Shown: piece by piece, positions 26,971 to 35,276 of the stretch | Position numbering within the stretch: position 1 is the first letter of the stretch | How the letters are laid out: each line of letters opens with the position of its first letter | Origin: Dyella_D sp052115385 | GTDB lineage: Bacteria > Pseudomonadota > Gammaproteobacteria > Xanthomonadales > Rhodanobacteraceae | Assembly (NCBI RefSeq): GCF_052115385.1 | Contig: NZ_JBFRGP010000001.1 | Coordinates: 496,001 to 560,000 of the forward strand | DNA length: 64,000 nt | Reading direction: 5' to 3' | Notes under the pieces: generated by a model | Told to the model about the DNA's origin: nothing | Databases searched by the model: none | The model's input: the letters and a program-made list of their open reading frames with translations, nothing else | Program-made: the position numbers and the translations under genes

Positions 26971-27675
26971 ATGGCTCAGCATCGCATCGTCAGTCACGAG
27001 GAATGGCTACAGGCCCGCAAGCATTTCCTCGCCAAAGAGAAAGAACTCACCCATCTGCGCGACGAACTCAGCCGGCAGCGGCAGCAGCTGCCGTGGGAGC
27101 GCGTCGAAAAGAACTATGCGTTCGACACCGACCAGGGCCAGGCGACGCTGGCCGAGCTGTTCGGCGAGCGCAACCAGTTGATGGTCTATCACCTGATGTA
27201 CGCGCCGGAGTGGGAGATCAGCTGCAAGAGCTGCGCGTTCTGGGCCGACCATTTCAATGGCATCGTGCCGCATCTGGCCCAGCATGGAGTGGCTTTCGCG
27301 GCGATCTCGCGCGCACCCCTGGCCAAGCTGCAGAAGCAGGCGCGGGAGTTCGGCTGGAAGTTTCCATGGATTTCGTCGCTGGACGATTTCAACTACGACT
27401 ACAACGTGTCGTTCCGGCCGGAAACGCTGGAGCAGGGCGAGGCGTACTACAACTACGGCACGATCAAGGTGAGCGGCACGGATTATCCCGGCGTCAGCGC
27501 CTTTTTCAGGGATGAGAGCGGCGTGGTCTACCACACCTATTCCGCTTACTCGCGCGGCATCGACATCTTCAATGCCGCCTACCAGTACCTGGACGCCGCG
27601 CCGCTCGGGCGCAACGAGGAAGGCCTGGCCTATCCGATGGAATGGGTGAAGCACCACATTGCCTACGGCAGCTGA
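26971..27675 (+). CDS. DUF899 thioredoxin-like protein, copy 1
   Basis: 234 residues. DUF899 proteins have a thioredoxin fold; here the redox pair is in ISCKSCAFWADHFNG (about 88-102), followed by FAAISRAPLAKL, FGWKFPWISS and DYNVSF, all typical of the family. The reaction is not established. The start at 26971 is chosen over 26965 because GAGG lies eight bases upstream. It lies 78 bp after arsR and 19 bp before a second DUF899 gene of different sequence. Confidence 0.85.
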   Translation: MAQHRIVSHEEWLQARKHFLAKEKELTHLRDELSRQRQQLPWERVEKNYAFDTDQGQATLAELFGERNQLMVYHLMYAPEWEISCKSCAFWADHFNGIVPHLAQHGVAFAAISRAPLAKLQKQAREFGWKFPWISSLDDFNYDYNVSFRPETLEQGEAYYNYGTIKVSGTDYPGVSAFFRDESGVVYHTYSAYSRGIDIFNAAYQYLDAAPLGRNEEGLAYPMEWVKHHIAYGS

Positions 27676-27694
27676 GCGAACGGAGGACATCGCG

Positions 27695-28288
27695 ATGAAG
27701 TACACAGACGTCAACGGCAAGCTCGCCGACTACCGCAGCCAGATCGCGGCGATCCGCGAGCAGATGCGCGAAACCCTGGCCGGCGTCGAGCCGCAGCCAG
27801 TGGCGGATTACGAGTTCGTCGACAGCCAGGGCAAGGTGCGCTTGTCGGAACTGTTCGGCGAACACGAAGACCTGATCGTCGTACACAACATGGGCGTGAC
27901 CTGTTCGCATTGCACGCTGTGGGCGGATGGCTACAACGGCATCCACCAGCATGTGGTGACGCGCGCGGGCTTCGTGGTGTCCAGCCCCGACCGGCCGTCG
28001 GTGCAGCAGCGCATGGCCGAAACGCGCGGCTGGAAATTCCCGATGGTCAGCCACGAAGGCAACAGCTTCGCCAGGGACATGGGCTATGTCTCGCCCAAGG
28101 GCGGCTGGATGCCGGGCCTGTCGGTGTTCCGCCGCGAGGGCGACAGCATCCTTCGCGTGTCCGATACCGGCTTCAATCCCGGCGACGACTTCTGCGTGCT
28201 GTGGCATTTCTTCGACATGCTGCCGGGTGGCATCGGCGCGTGGCCCGGCGTGACGGCGACCGTGCCTTCCTGCTGCACGGGACATTGA
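27695..28288 (+). CDS. DUF899 thioredoxin-like protein, copy 2
   Basis: 197 residues with a CxxC pair in NMGVTCSHCTLWADGYNG (about 67-84), then VVSSPDRPSVQQRMAETRGW and LWHFFDMLPGG. Compared with copy 1 it is shorter, shares the plan (N-terminal helix, EL(F)GE, CxxC-W-AD, GWKFP), and ends PSCCTGH with two extra cysteines. Start ATG 27695 has GGAGG ten bases upstream. Tandem with copy 1, so a two-component redox unit is possible. Confidence 0.83.
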   Translation: MKYTDVNGKLADYRSQIAAIREQMRETLAGVEPQPVADYEFVDSQGKVRLSELFGEHEDLIVVHNMGVTCSHCTLWADGYNGIHQHVVTRAGFVVSSPDRPSVQQRMAETRGWKFPMVSHEGNSFARDMGYVSPKGGWMPGLSVFRREGDSILRVSDTGFNPGDDFCVLWHFFDMLPGGIGAWPGVTATVPSCCTGH

Positions 28289-28303
28289 GCGGAGGACCGG
28301 ATC

Positions 28304-28564
28304 ATGTGTCCTTTATGCATCGGTACCGCCTGGCTGATCGCCAGCGGCGTGAGTTCCGCCGGTGGCGCCGCCACCGTGGCGTGGCACTCGGTAACGAAGC
28401 GGCGCCGGCGCAAAGCGCACGGCGTAGGTTGGGGTAAGCGCAGCGAACCCCAACAGACGCAGGACGTGGTCGCACCGTCCGAGTTCGCCGCACTCACCCC
28501 AACCTGCGGCGAAACGCCATGCCCATCGCCAGCACCATCAACCCCGCTGCCACCCCAAACGTGA
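28304..28564 (+). CDS. small CPLC-motif protein, C-terminus extended by a repeat
   Basis: The ATG at 28304 has GGAGG ten bases upstream and follows the second DUF899 gene by 15 bp. The first 40 residues (MCPLCIGTAWLIASGVSSAG, then a short hydrophobic and basic segment) look like a real small protein with an N-terminal CxxC and one hydrophobic helix. From residue 41 the frame runs through a family-1 repeat (28424-28507) and into the opposite-strand MFS gene, so the native C-terminus was probably replaced by the repeat. The reading frame is 86 codons as it stands; the functional part is likely the first half. Confidence 0.5.
   Translation: MCPLCIGTAWLIASGVSSAGGAATVAWHSVTKRRRRKAHGVGWGKRSEPQQTQDVVAPSEFAALTPTCGETPCPSPAPSTPLPPQT
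28424..28507. repeat. REP/BIME-like inverted repeat, family 1, copy 3
   Basis: Left half GTAGGTTGGGGTAAGCGCAG with inner GCGAACCCCAAC, right half CTCACCCCAACCTGC (28493-28507). Less perfect than copies 1 and 2. It sits between the small CPLC gene and the convergent MFS gene; the MFS stop codon (28494-28496) and last two codons lie inside it. Confidence 0.75.
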
Positions 28565-29930
28565 TACGCATGCCTGATGCAACCGCCGCGGCAGTGGCGT
28601 TCGCCACATCGCTGGTGCCAACCGCGAACGCAAACACCCCCGCCATCGCCGACGCGCCGCTCACGAAGCCGAGGTTGCGCGACAAGCTGAGCATGCCCGA
28701 CACCACGCCGCGCTGGTCCGTGGTCACGCCGCTCATCACGGCGGTGTTGTTGGACGCCTGAAACAAGGCATAGCCCATGGTGGTGACGGCGATGGGCCCG
28801 ATATAGCCGGCCACGCCGAGCCACGCCGGCGAGCGCGCCAACGCCGACAGCAGCGAGGTACCGCAGGCGATGCCGATCAAGCCAAGCAGGGTGGTCCGCC
28901 GGCTGCCGAGGCGATCCACCAGCCGCCCGGCGGGCATGCCGCTCAGCGCGGCGACGCAGGGGCCCGCCGACAGCACCAGGCCGACCCAGGTCGGCGCCAG
29001 GCCGAGCGTGCGCGACAGATAGAACGGTCCGACCACGAAGGTCGTCATCATCACCGCGCACACCAGCGCGTTGATCGCCAGGCTCGCGCTGAAGCCGGCA
29101 TGGCGCAGCATCGACAGGCGGATCAGCGGCGAGGCCACGCGCGTCTGCGCGTAGGCGAACAGCGCGGCGCCGACGAAGGCGGCGAGCAGCAGCGTGAGAT
29201 TGAGCGCACCGAGCTGGCCATGGCCGAGCGTCATGGCCAGCGCATACGCCGCCAGGGTGAGCGCCAGCAGCACGGTGCCGATGGGATCGAAACCGGCATG
29301 CGTTCGTTTTTGTTCGGGCCGTTCCTTGGGCATGTGCCGCGACACCAGCGCGAACGCCACGATGCCGAGCGGCACATTGACCAGGAAGATCGACGGCCAA
29401 CCGAACGCCGACGCCAGCACGCCGCCCAGCGAGGGTCCAAGCGCGGTACCGATGGCGGACATGGTGCCGAGCAGGCCCATCGCGCGGCCGATCCGTTCGC
29501 GCGGCACCGCTTCGCTGACGCTGGCGATGGTGAGCGCGAGCATGATCGCCGCGCCCAGTCCCTGTTCCGCGCGCGCCGCGATCAGCAGCCACAACTGGCT
29601 GCTCAGGCCGCACAAGGCCGAAGCGAAGGTGAAGCAGAAGATGCCCACCAGCAGCAGGCGGCGCCGGCCGAGCAGATCGCCGAGCCGGCCGGCGCCGACG
29701 ATCAGGGTGGTGATCGCCAGCAGATAGGCCAGCACCACCCATTGCACCTGCTGGAACGTCGCGCCGAACGCCTTCGCCAGCACCGGCAGGCTGGTGTTGG
29801 CGATGCTGGTATCCAGCGACGGCAGCAGCATGGACAGCGCCAGGCCGGCCAGCGCCCAGCGCGTGGCGGGATGGTGCGTTTCGCTTTCGGCGGCGCATTC
29901 GCCGTGGGCGGCGACGAGGGGCTTGGACAT
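28494..29930 (-). CDS. DHA2-type MFS multidrug efflux transporter
   Basis: 478 residues with about fourteen membrane helices, typical of the EmrB/QacA drug:H+ antiporter group. The motif LSMLLPSLDTSIANTSLP in helix 1, GRLGDLLGRRRLLL after helix 2 and ALGPSLGGVLASAFGWPSIF in helix 5 are the signature sites. Start at ATG 29930, where homologous N-termini begin; the upstream 12 codons look non-coding. It is divergent from a LysR regulator. The stop codon is supplied by a repeat element. Confidence 0.9.
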   Translation of the reverse strand: MSKPLVAAHGECAAESETHHPATRWALAGLALSMLLPSLDTSIANTSLPVLAKAFGATFQQVQWVVLAYLLAITTLIVGAGRLGDLLGRRRLLLVGIFCFTFASALCGLSSQLWLLIAARAEQGLGAAIMLALTIASVSEAVPRERIGRAMGLLGTMSAIGTALGPSLGGVLASAFGWPSIFLVNVPLGIVAFALVSRHMPKERPEQKRTHAGFDPIGTVLLALTLAAYALAMTLGHGQLGALNLTLLLAAFVGAALFAYAQTRVASPLIRLSMLRHAGFSASLAINALVCAVMMTTFVVGPFYLSRTLGLAPTWVGLVLSAGPCVAALSGMPAGRLVDRLGSRRTTLLGLIGIACGTSLLSALARSPAWLGVAGYIGPIAVTTMGYALFQASNNTAVMSGVTTDQRGVVSGMLSLSRNLGFVSGASAMAGVFAFAVGTSDVANATAAAVASGMRITFGVAAGLMVLAMGMAFRRRLG

Positions 29931-30005
29931 GAAACCGGCGACTCCGATGCCTTGGTTGGCAGGCAAGGTAGTGCCCGCGAAGGCATGGCGGAAGACGCAG
30001 CATTT

Positions 30006-30020
30006 GCACTTTATCCGTGC
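30006..30020. promoter_or_regulatory. candidate LysR operator between MFS and lysR genes
   Basis: GCAC-N7-GTGC inverted repeat (30006-30009/30017-30020) in the divergent intergenic region, of the T-N11-A size class used by LysR-type regulators. Weak, short motif. Confidence 0.3.
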
Positions 30021-30058
30021 GTTTGACGCCAGGTATCGCCGGTGCCATGGTGGCGCGC

Positions 30059-30991
30059 ATGTCCATGCCCGATCTCAACCTGCTGGTCACCCTCAACGTG
30101 CTGCTGGCCGAAGGCAGCGTTGCGCGCGCCGCGCGGCGCCTGCGGCTCAGCCCGTCGGCGATGAGCCGCGCGCTGGCCCGCCTGCGCGAGGCCACCGGCG
30201 ATCCGCTGCTGGTGCGCGCCGGCCGCGGCCTGGTGCCGACGCCGCGCGCGCTGGAGTTGCGCGAGCAGGTCGGCCAGCTCGTGCTGGGTGCGGAGGAAGT
30301 GCTGCGCCCCGCGGTCAGGCCGCGGCTGGAGCAACTGGCCCGCACCTTTACCTTGCGCACCAGCGAGGGCTTCGTGGAGAACTTCGGCCCCGCGCTGATC
30401 GCGCGCGTCGCCGCCGAAGCGCCCGGCATCCATCTGCGTTTCATGCAGAAGCCGGACAAGGACAGCGCCCCGCTGCGCGATGGCATCGTCGACCTGGAGA
30501 CCGGCGTGGTCGACGCCAACACCAGCCCCGAGCTGCGCGTGCAGTCGCTGTTCCGCGATCGCTATATCGGCGTGGTGCGCCAAGGCCATCCGTTGAGCCG
30601 CGGCAGGCTCAGCGCCGCACGCTATGCGGGTGGCCGCCATATCAGCGTGTCGCGGCGCGGGCGCGAGAAGGGCGCGATCGACGACGCTCTCGCAGAGCTG
30701 GGCCTGGCGCGCGAGGTGGTCACCATCGTCGGCGGCTTCGCCGCCGCGCTGTCGCTGGCGCGGCAGACCGACCTGGTCGCCAGCGTGCCGGAACGCCACA
30801 CCGGCAACTTGCGCGACGGCATGCACAGCTTCGGATTGCCGGTGGAGACGCCGGTGCTCAACATCTCCATGCTGTGGCATCCGCGCGTGCATGCGGACCC
30901 GGTGCAGCAGTGGTTGCGGGAATGCGTACGGGAGGCTTGTGGCCAGACCGACGGCAAGCGGGCGAAGCAGGGTAGGCGTGCCGGCCGTTGA
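30059..30991 (+). CDS. LysR-family transcriptional regulator
   Basis: 310 residues. N-terminal helix-turn-helix (LLAEGSVARAARRLRLSPSA, about residues 15-34) is followed by a periplasmic-binding-like ligand domain (about 90-295) with HLRFMQKPDKDSAPLRDG and DLVASVPERHT. Several starts are possible (30017 GTG, 30047, 30059, 30065); 30059 is chosen because it gives the usual short lead before the DNA-binding helix. Divergent from the MFS pump, whose gene it probably controls. Confidence 0.85.
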   Translation: MSMPDLNLLVTLNVLLAEGSVARAARRLRLSPSAMSRALARLREATGDPLLVRAGRGLVPTPRALELREQVGQLVLGAEEVLRPAVRPRLEQLARTFTLRTSEGFVENFGPALIARVAAEAPGIHLRFMQKPDKDSAPLRDGIVDLETGVVDANTSPELRVQSLFRDRYIGVVRQGHPLSRGRLSAARYAGGRHISVSRRGREKGAIDDALAELGLAREVVTIVGGFAAALSLARQTDLVASVPERHTGNLRDGMHSFGLPVETPVLNISMLWHPRVHADPVQQWLRECVREACGQTDGKRAKQGRRAGR

Positions 30992-31081
30992 ATGGGCCTT
31001 GATCGGCCGCGTCTGCCAACCGGCGCTGCAGTACTGCGTTGGGTGATGGCTGCCTGGATTTTTTCGGACGAGGAGTGTCGG

Positions 31082-31456
31082 ATGAAGTTGCGCACATGCA
31101 TGTTCGCGCTGGTGCTCGGGGCATCGTTCCTCGGTGCCGGTTGCAGCATGAAGCAGGAAGCGGACGCCAAGTTCGGCGACCAGAACTTCAAGACCGCGAT
31201 CGCGCTGATCGAGTTGTACAAGGTTCGCTATGGGCACTATCCGGAGGCGTTGCGCGACATCCGCTACGCCGGCGACTGGGATGCCATCGCGCTCAACTCG
31301 GTGGCGTACAAGCGGGTGGACGGCGGCTACGAGCTGGATATCGTGCGCGGCTGGGTAGGGCAGCCTGCGCTGTCGTATCCGGCGGACTTCTGGCAGGGCC
31401 TGGGCCTGGTGTCGTCGAACGTGGCCGGTGTGCCGCATCGGGTCGCGCCGCCCTGA
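31082..31456 (+). CDS. small lipoprotein, pseudopilin-G-like domain
   Basis: 124 residues with a lipoprotein signal (FALVLGASFLGAGC, lipid-modified cysteine at residue 21). The mature part (AIALIELYKVRYGHYPEALR, then a short strand-rich stretch ending SYPADFW) resembles the small pseudopilin/T2SSG-like fold seen in many Xanthomonadales lipoproteins. Good ribosome site (GAGGAG) before ATG 31082. Function unknown. Confidence 0.7.
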   Translation: MKLRTCMFALVLGASFLGAGCSMKQEADAKFGDQNFKTAIALIELYKVRYGHYPEALRDIRYAGDWDAIALNSVAYKRVDGGYELDIVRGWVGQPALSYPADFWQGLGLVSSNVAGVPHRVAPP

Positions 31457-31501
31457 GTCGTTCTGTCACCCGGCCCCTTGACGTTGCCGGTGCCGCACAA
31501 A

Positions 31502-31535
31502 AAAGCCCCGAAACCAGGTTTCGGGGCTTTTTTTG
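31502..31535. terminator. bidirectional rho-independent terminator
   Basis: Stem AGCCCCGAAA/TTTCGGGGCT with a short loop, flanked by A-run on the left and T7 on the right. It can serve the lipoprotein gene (+) and the tRNA-Ala gene (-). Confidence 0.9.
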
Positions 31536-31547
31536 TCTGGAATGAAA

Positions 31548-31623
<76 letters not shown>

Positions 31624-31681
31624 ACGCGAGCCGCGAATGTTAGCAGCGCCGCCGGGGGCCGCCAAGCCCCCTTGGATGTTT

Positions 31682-32797
31682 TCAGCCCGGCAGCAGGCGC
31701 TCGAGGCGTTCGTGCAGGTGTTCGCGGCGCCAGCCTTCGAGGAAGTCCGGCCATTGGCAGGTGACGACGTAGGTTTCCAGCACCTTGCGCGGGCACAGCA
31801 GGCCGGGCGGCAGGTCCAGCGCCAGGGCGGTGCTGTCGACGGCGTCCTTCATCGCGGCCAGCGCTTTCTTGGCCTCGCCCTGCGGCGTGCCGGGGATCGC
31901 TGCGGTGGCGGCGACGTCCTCGTCGGTGATGGCTTGCTGCAGCAGCTGGAACAGTTCGGCGCGCTGCGGGCTGCGCAGCGCGCGCTGGCCGCGGGTGCGC
32001 TCGTCGAGTTCGGCCAGGGTCTGCGGCGGCAGCTGCGCCAGGTTCATGGCCTGGGCGTCTTCCAGCAGCCAGGGGCGCGGGCGGTCCTGCTGGCGCGCGG
32101 TGACGTCGCGCCACTGCAGGATGCGGCGCAGGCGTGCCTGCTGCGCGGGTTGCCATTCGGCGGCGCCACGGAAATTTTCCTGCGGCTGCGGATCGCCCTC
32201 GCGCACGCAGGCGCGGCGCTTGAGGCGTTCGCAGTCCTCCGCGTGCCAGGCGCTGCGGCCGCGCTGCTCGAGGCGTGCGGCGAGCTGTTCGTGCACCGGT
32301 TCGAGATAGACCACGTCGAGCGTGGCGTAGGCGCGCTGCGAATCGGTGAGCGGGCGCTGCATCCAGTCGGAGCGGGTTTCGCCCTTGTCCAGTTCGGCGC
32401 CGACCAGCTCGGCCACCAGCGCGCGATAGCTGATGCCCAGGCCCATGCCGACGAAGGCCGCGGCGATCTGCGTATCGAACAGGCGGGCAGGGCCGCCCGG
32501 CAGCAGCGGCGCGAGCGCTTCGAGGTCTTCGCTGCCGCTGTGCATGATGGTGAGCAACTGGCCGTTGCCGAGTAGCGGACGCAGCGCGTCGCCGATTTCG
32601 AAGGCCAGCGGATCGACCAGCGCGTAGCGCCGGTTCCAGCCCAGCTGCAGCAGCGCCAGTTGCGGATAGAAGGTATTGCGGCGCATGAACTCGGTGTCGA
32701 GATCGAGCGCGGCGTCGGCGGGCAGCGCGGCAAGCCATTGCTCGAGCGCAGCGCGGCTGGTGATCCAGTCCGCCGCCGGGGTAACGGGAAGTTGCAT
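31682..32797 (-). CDS. rnd: ribonuclease D
   Basis: 371 residues: a DEDD 3'-5' exonuclease domain (ALDLDTEFMRRNTFYP with the first D/E pair, IMHSGSEDLEAL, YATLDVVYLEPVH) and a C-terminal HRDC domain (about 210-290, RPWLLEDAQAMNLAQ). It trims 3' ends of stable RNA precursors. Start is ATG 32797 with AAGGAAG upstream; the longer frame to 32830 lacks a ribosome site. Divergent from the SUMF1-domain gene. Confidence 0.93.
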   Translation of the reverse strand: MQLPVTPAADWITSRAALEQWLAALPADAALDLDTEFMRRNTFYPQLALLQLGWNRRYALVDPLAFEIGDALRPLLGNGQLLTIMHSGSEDLEALAPLLPGGPARLFDTQIAAAFVGMGLGISYRALVAELVGAELDKGETRSDWMQRPLTDSQRAYATLDVVYLEPVHEQLAARLEQRGRSAWHAEDCERLKRRACVREGDPQPQENFRGAAEWQPAQQARLRRILQWRDVTARQQDRPRPWLLEDAQAMNLAQLPPQTLAELDERTRGQRALRSPQRAELFQLLQQAITDEDVAATAAIPGTPQGEAKKALAAMKDAVDSTALALDLPPGLLCPRKVLETYVVTCQWPDFLEGWRREHLHERLERLLPG

Positions 32798-32905
32798 CGA
32801 AGCTTCCTTCGCAGCCTGGCGGACATGCATCGCTCATTGTCCTGTCAGGGGTTTGTGCCTATGGTTAGCGGCGCACCTTAGCAGGCCGCCCCAAGGACGC
32901 CCACC

Positions 32906-34855
32906 ATGCCGAGCAAGGAAACCGTACGACGCCAACGCTCCCTGGGTGGAGCGCTTGGCGTGGTCGTGCTCGGGATGGCGCTGGTCTATCACTTTTTTCC
33001 GCGCGTGTTCCACGTCGACCCGACGCGGGTGCAGACGCAGCGCGCGATGAACCTCGGTCCAGCCGCCGTGCTGCCCGGCGCCGGCCGCGCGCCGGCCGGC
33101 AACGCGCAGGCCGAGCTGGATGCCGGCCCGCCGGTGACCTTGGCGCCGACCGACGTGATCGTGGCGCGCATGAGCAAACAGAACGAGAGCCTGCCCGAGC
33201 AGAAGAGCGCCGACCCGCCCGAGGTGGAGGCCTTGCTCGACAAGGCTTCCAAGGCGCTGCACAACGGACAGTTGGCCGGCGACAAGGACGGCGCGGCGGC
33301 GCTGTTCGCCGAAGCGCTGAAGCTGAAGCCGGACAGTCGCCGCGCGGCGCAGGGCCTGTACGAAGTGCGTGCGCGGCTGGTGGCGGAGATCGGCCAGGAC
33401 ATCCTGGTCGGCGACGAAGAGTCGGCCAAGGAATTGCTGGGCGCGCTCAAGAGCGTGCCCGACAGCAAGGACGACGTGGCGCAGGCCGAAGCGAAATTGA
33501 AGACGCTGGCCCAGGTGCGCCCGATGCTGGCGCAGGCGGCGAGCTTGCTGCAGCAGGGCAAGGTGGACGCACCCAAGGGCGGCAATGCGTTGGAGCTGTA
33601 TCGCCAGGTGCAGCAGCTGGATGCGGAGAACGCGGTGGCCGCGCAGGGCATCGCGCAGGTGCAGCGTGCGGTGCTCGATCGCGCGCTCGCCGCGGTCGCC
33701 AACAACGATTTCAAGGGCGCCGGCGATGCGTTGACCGAGGCGGCGACGATCCTGCCCGGCTCGACGGCGCTGCAGGATGTGCAAGGCCGCGTCGACGGCA
33801 TCCGCCACCAGCGCGCCGCCAACCTGCTGGCGCAGGCGCGTTCGGCGCTGGATGGCGGCGACCAGGCGCTGGCGCTGCAGCTGACGGAGCAGGTGAAGGA
33901 GCTGGCGCCGGATCTTCCCGGCCTGGGCGATCTGCAGGAGCGGCTGACCAATGCGCGCCTGTACGCCAGCTACAAACCCGGCCAGGTGTTCAGCGACCGC
34001 TACGTGGACCTGCCGGGGCAGACGCCGTCGATGGTGGTGATCCCCACCGGCAGCTTCAGCATGGGCGCGCCGGACAGCGAGGACGGGCATGCGGGGGCGG
34101 AGACGCCGCAGCACCAGGTGACCATCGGCAAGGGTTTCGCGCTATCGCGCGCGGAAATCACCATTGGCCAGTTCCGCGAATTCGTGCGCGCCAGCGGCTA
34201 CCAGCCGGATTCGTTGAAGCTCGGCGGCGCCAGCGTGTACGACGAACGCAGCGGTGCGCTGCGCGACGATCCGGATGCCAGCTGGCAAAGCGACTACGCC
34301 GGCCGCGCCGCCAGCGACGAGCGGCTGCCGGTGGTGAACATCTCCTGGAACGACGCCAAGGCCTACGTCGACTGGCTCGGCCAGCGCACCGGCAAGCGCT
34401 ACCGGCTGCCCAGCGAGGCGGAGTTCGAATACGCGCTGCGCGGCGGCACCACCACCCGCTACTGGTGGGGCAACGGCGCGCCCACCCGCAAGGTGGAAAA
34501 CCTCACCGGCGCCGGCGACCGCTCGCAGAGCGGGCGGCGCTGGAGCAATGCATTCGAGAAGTACCGCGACGGTTACTGGGGCCCAGCGCCGGTAATGAGT
34601 TTCGAGGCCAACCCGTACGGGCTGTTCGACATCGACGGCAATGTGTCGGAGTGGGTGATGGACTGCTGGCACGACAGCTACGTGCGCGCGCCCACCGACG
34701 GCACCGCCTGGGTCAATCCCGGCTGCTCGACGCGGGTGGTGCGCGGCGGCTCCTGGGGCAGCTCGCCGGACCAGGTGCGCTCGGCCTACCGGCAGGGCGC
34801 GGAAGGGAATGTGCGCAGCGGACGCGTCGGCTTCCGGGTTCTGCGCGAGCTTTGA
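32906..34855 (+). CDS. membrane-anchored TPR-like protein with SUMF1/formylglycine-enzyme domain
   Basis: 649 residues. An N-terminal membrane anchor (about 12-31), an alanine-rich helical region with TPR-like repeats (about 100-350, LLDKASKALHNGQLAG, LALQLTEQVKELAPD) and a C-terminal SUMF1/FGE-sulfatase domain (about 365-648: MVVIPTGSFSMGAPDSEDG, LPVVNISWNDAKAYVDWL, YRLPSEAEFEYALRGG, NVSEWVMDCWHD, RVVRGGSWGSSPDQVRSA). The active-site cysteine pair of true formylglycine-generating enzymes is not seen near the C-terminus, so a non-enzymatic or binding role is likely. No sulfatase gene is nearby. Divergent from rnd. Confidence 0.85.
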   Translation: MPSKETVRRQRSLGGALGVVVLGMALVYHFFPRVFHVDPTRVQTQRAMNLGPAAVLPGAGRAPAGNAQAELDAGPPVTLAPTDVIVARMSKQNESLPEQKSADPPEVEALLDKASKALHNGQLAGDKDGAAALFAEALKLKPDSRRAAQGLYEVRARLVAEIGQDILVGDEESAKELLGALKSVPDSKDDVAQAEAKLKTLAQVRPMLAQAASLLQQGKVDAPKGGNALELYRQVQQLDAENAVAAQGIAQVQRAVLDRALAAVANNDFKGAGDALTEAATILPGSTALQDVQGRVDGIRHQRAANLLAQARSALDGGDQALALQLTEQVKELAPDLPGLGDLQERLTNARLYASYKPGQVFSDRYVDLPGQTPSMVVIPTGSFSMGAPDSEDGHAGAETPQHQVTIGKGFALSRAEITIGQFREFVRASGYQPDSLKLGGASVYDERSGALRDDPDASWQSDYAGRAASDERLPVVNISWNDAKAYVDWLGQRTGKRYRLPSEAEFEYALRGGTTTRYWWGNGAPTRKVENLTGAGDRSQSGRRWSNAFEKYRDGYWGPAPVMSFEANPYGLFDIDGNVSEWVMDCWHDSYVRAPTDGTAWVNPGCSTRVVRGGSWGSSPDQVRSAYRQGAEGNVRSGRVGFRVLREL

Positions 34856-34938
34856 GACTCGCGCGGCGCCGGCTCCGGCGCGCAAGCCCTTGAGCGGGCG
34901 GGATCTTTACATAAAGGAGTGGACAAGCCGCCCTTGGC

Positions 34939-34968
34939 TTGTCTTGCCGCCGCGCGCAACCGTAAAAT
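34939..34968 (+). promoter_or_regulatory. candidate sigma-70 promoter upstream of tRNA-Leu
   Basis: TTGTCT (34939-34944), 18-bp spacer, TAAAAT (34963-34968). It precedes tRNA-Leu by about 140 bp; the -35 overlaps a small hairpin GACAAGCC/GGCTTGTC. Confidence 0.45.
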
Positions 34969-35106
34969 GGCCTGCTTTCGTGTAAGGGAATCATCGACTT
35001 AGGGCGAGGGGCCCGGGTACGGACGGGGGGTGCGGCAGGCCGTGTGCCTGGGTGAATTCCTCGTGGTATCCGCAGCTTACAGGCGTCTTTCTTCAGGTCG
35101 GTCCGA

Positions 35107-35191
35107 GCGAAAGTGGCGGAATTGGTAGACGCACTGGATTTAGGTTCCAGCGGGTAACACCGTGCGGGTTCGAGTCCCGCCTTTCGCACCA
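35107..35191 (+). tRNA. tRNA-Leu(TAG)
   Basis: Class II tRNA of 85 nt with encoded CCA: acceptor GCGAAAG/CTTTCGC, anticodon loop TTTAGGT (TAG), short variable arm, T-arm GCGGGTTCGAGTCCCGC. It lies 85 bp before tig. Confidence 0.95.
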
Positions 35192-35276
35192 TCCCTTATC
35201 GAATTGGTAGTTTTTTTGCGGGCGGTACGACCGCCGGGCGCGGTCGGCGCGCACTTTCGGGTATTCAGGAGACGTC

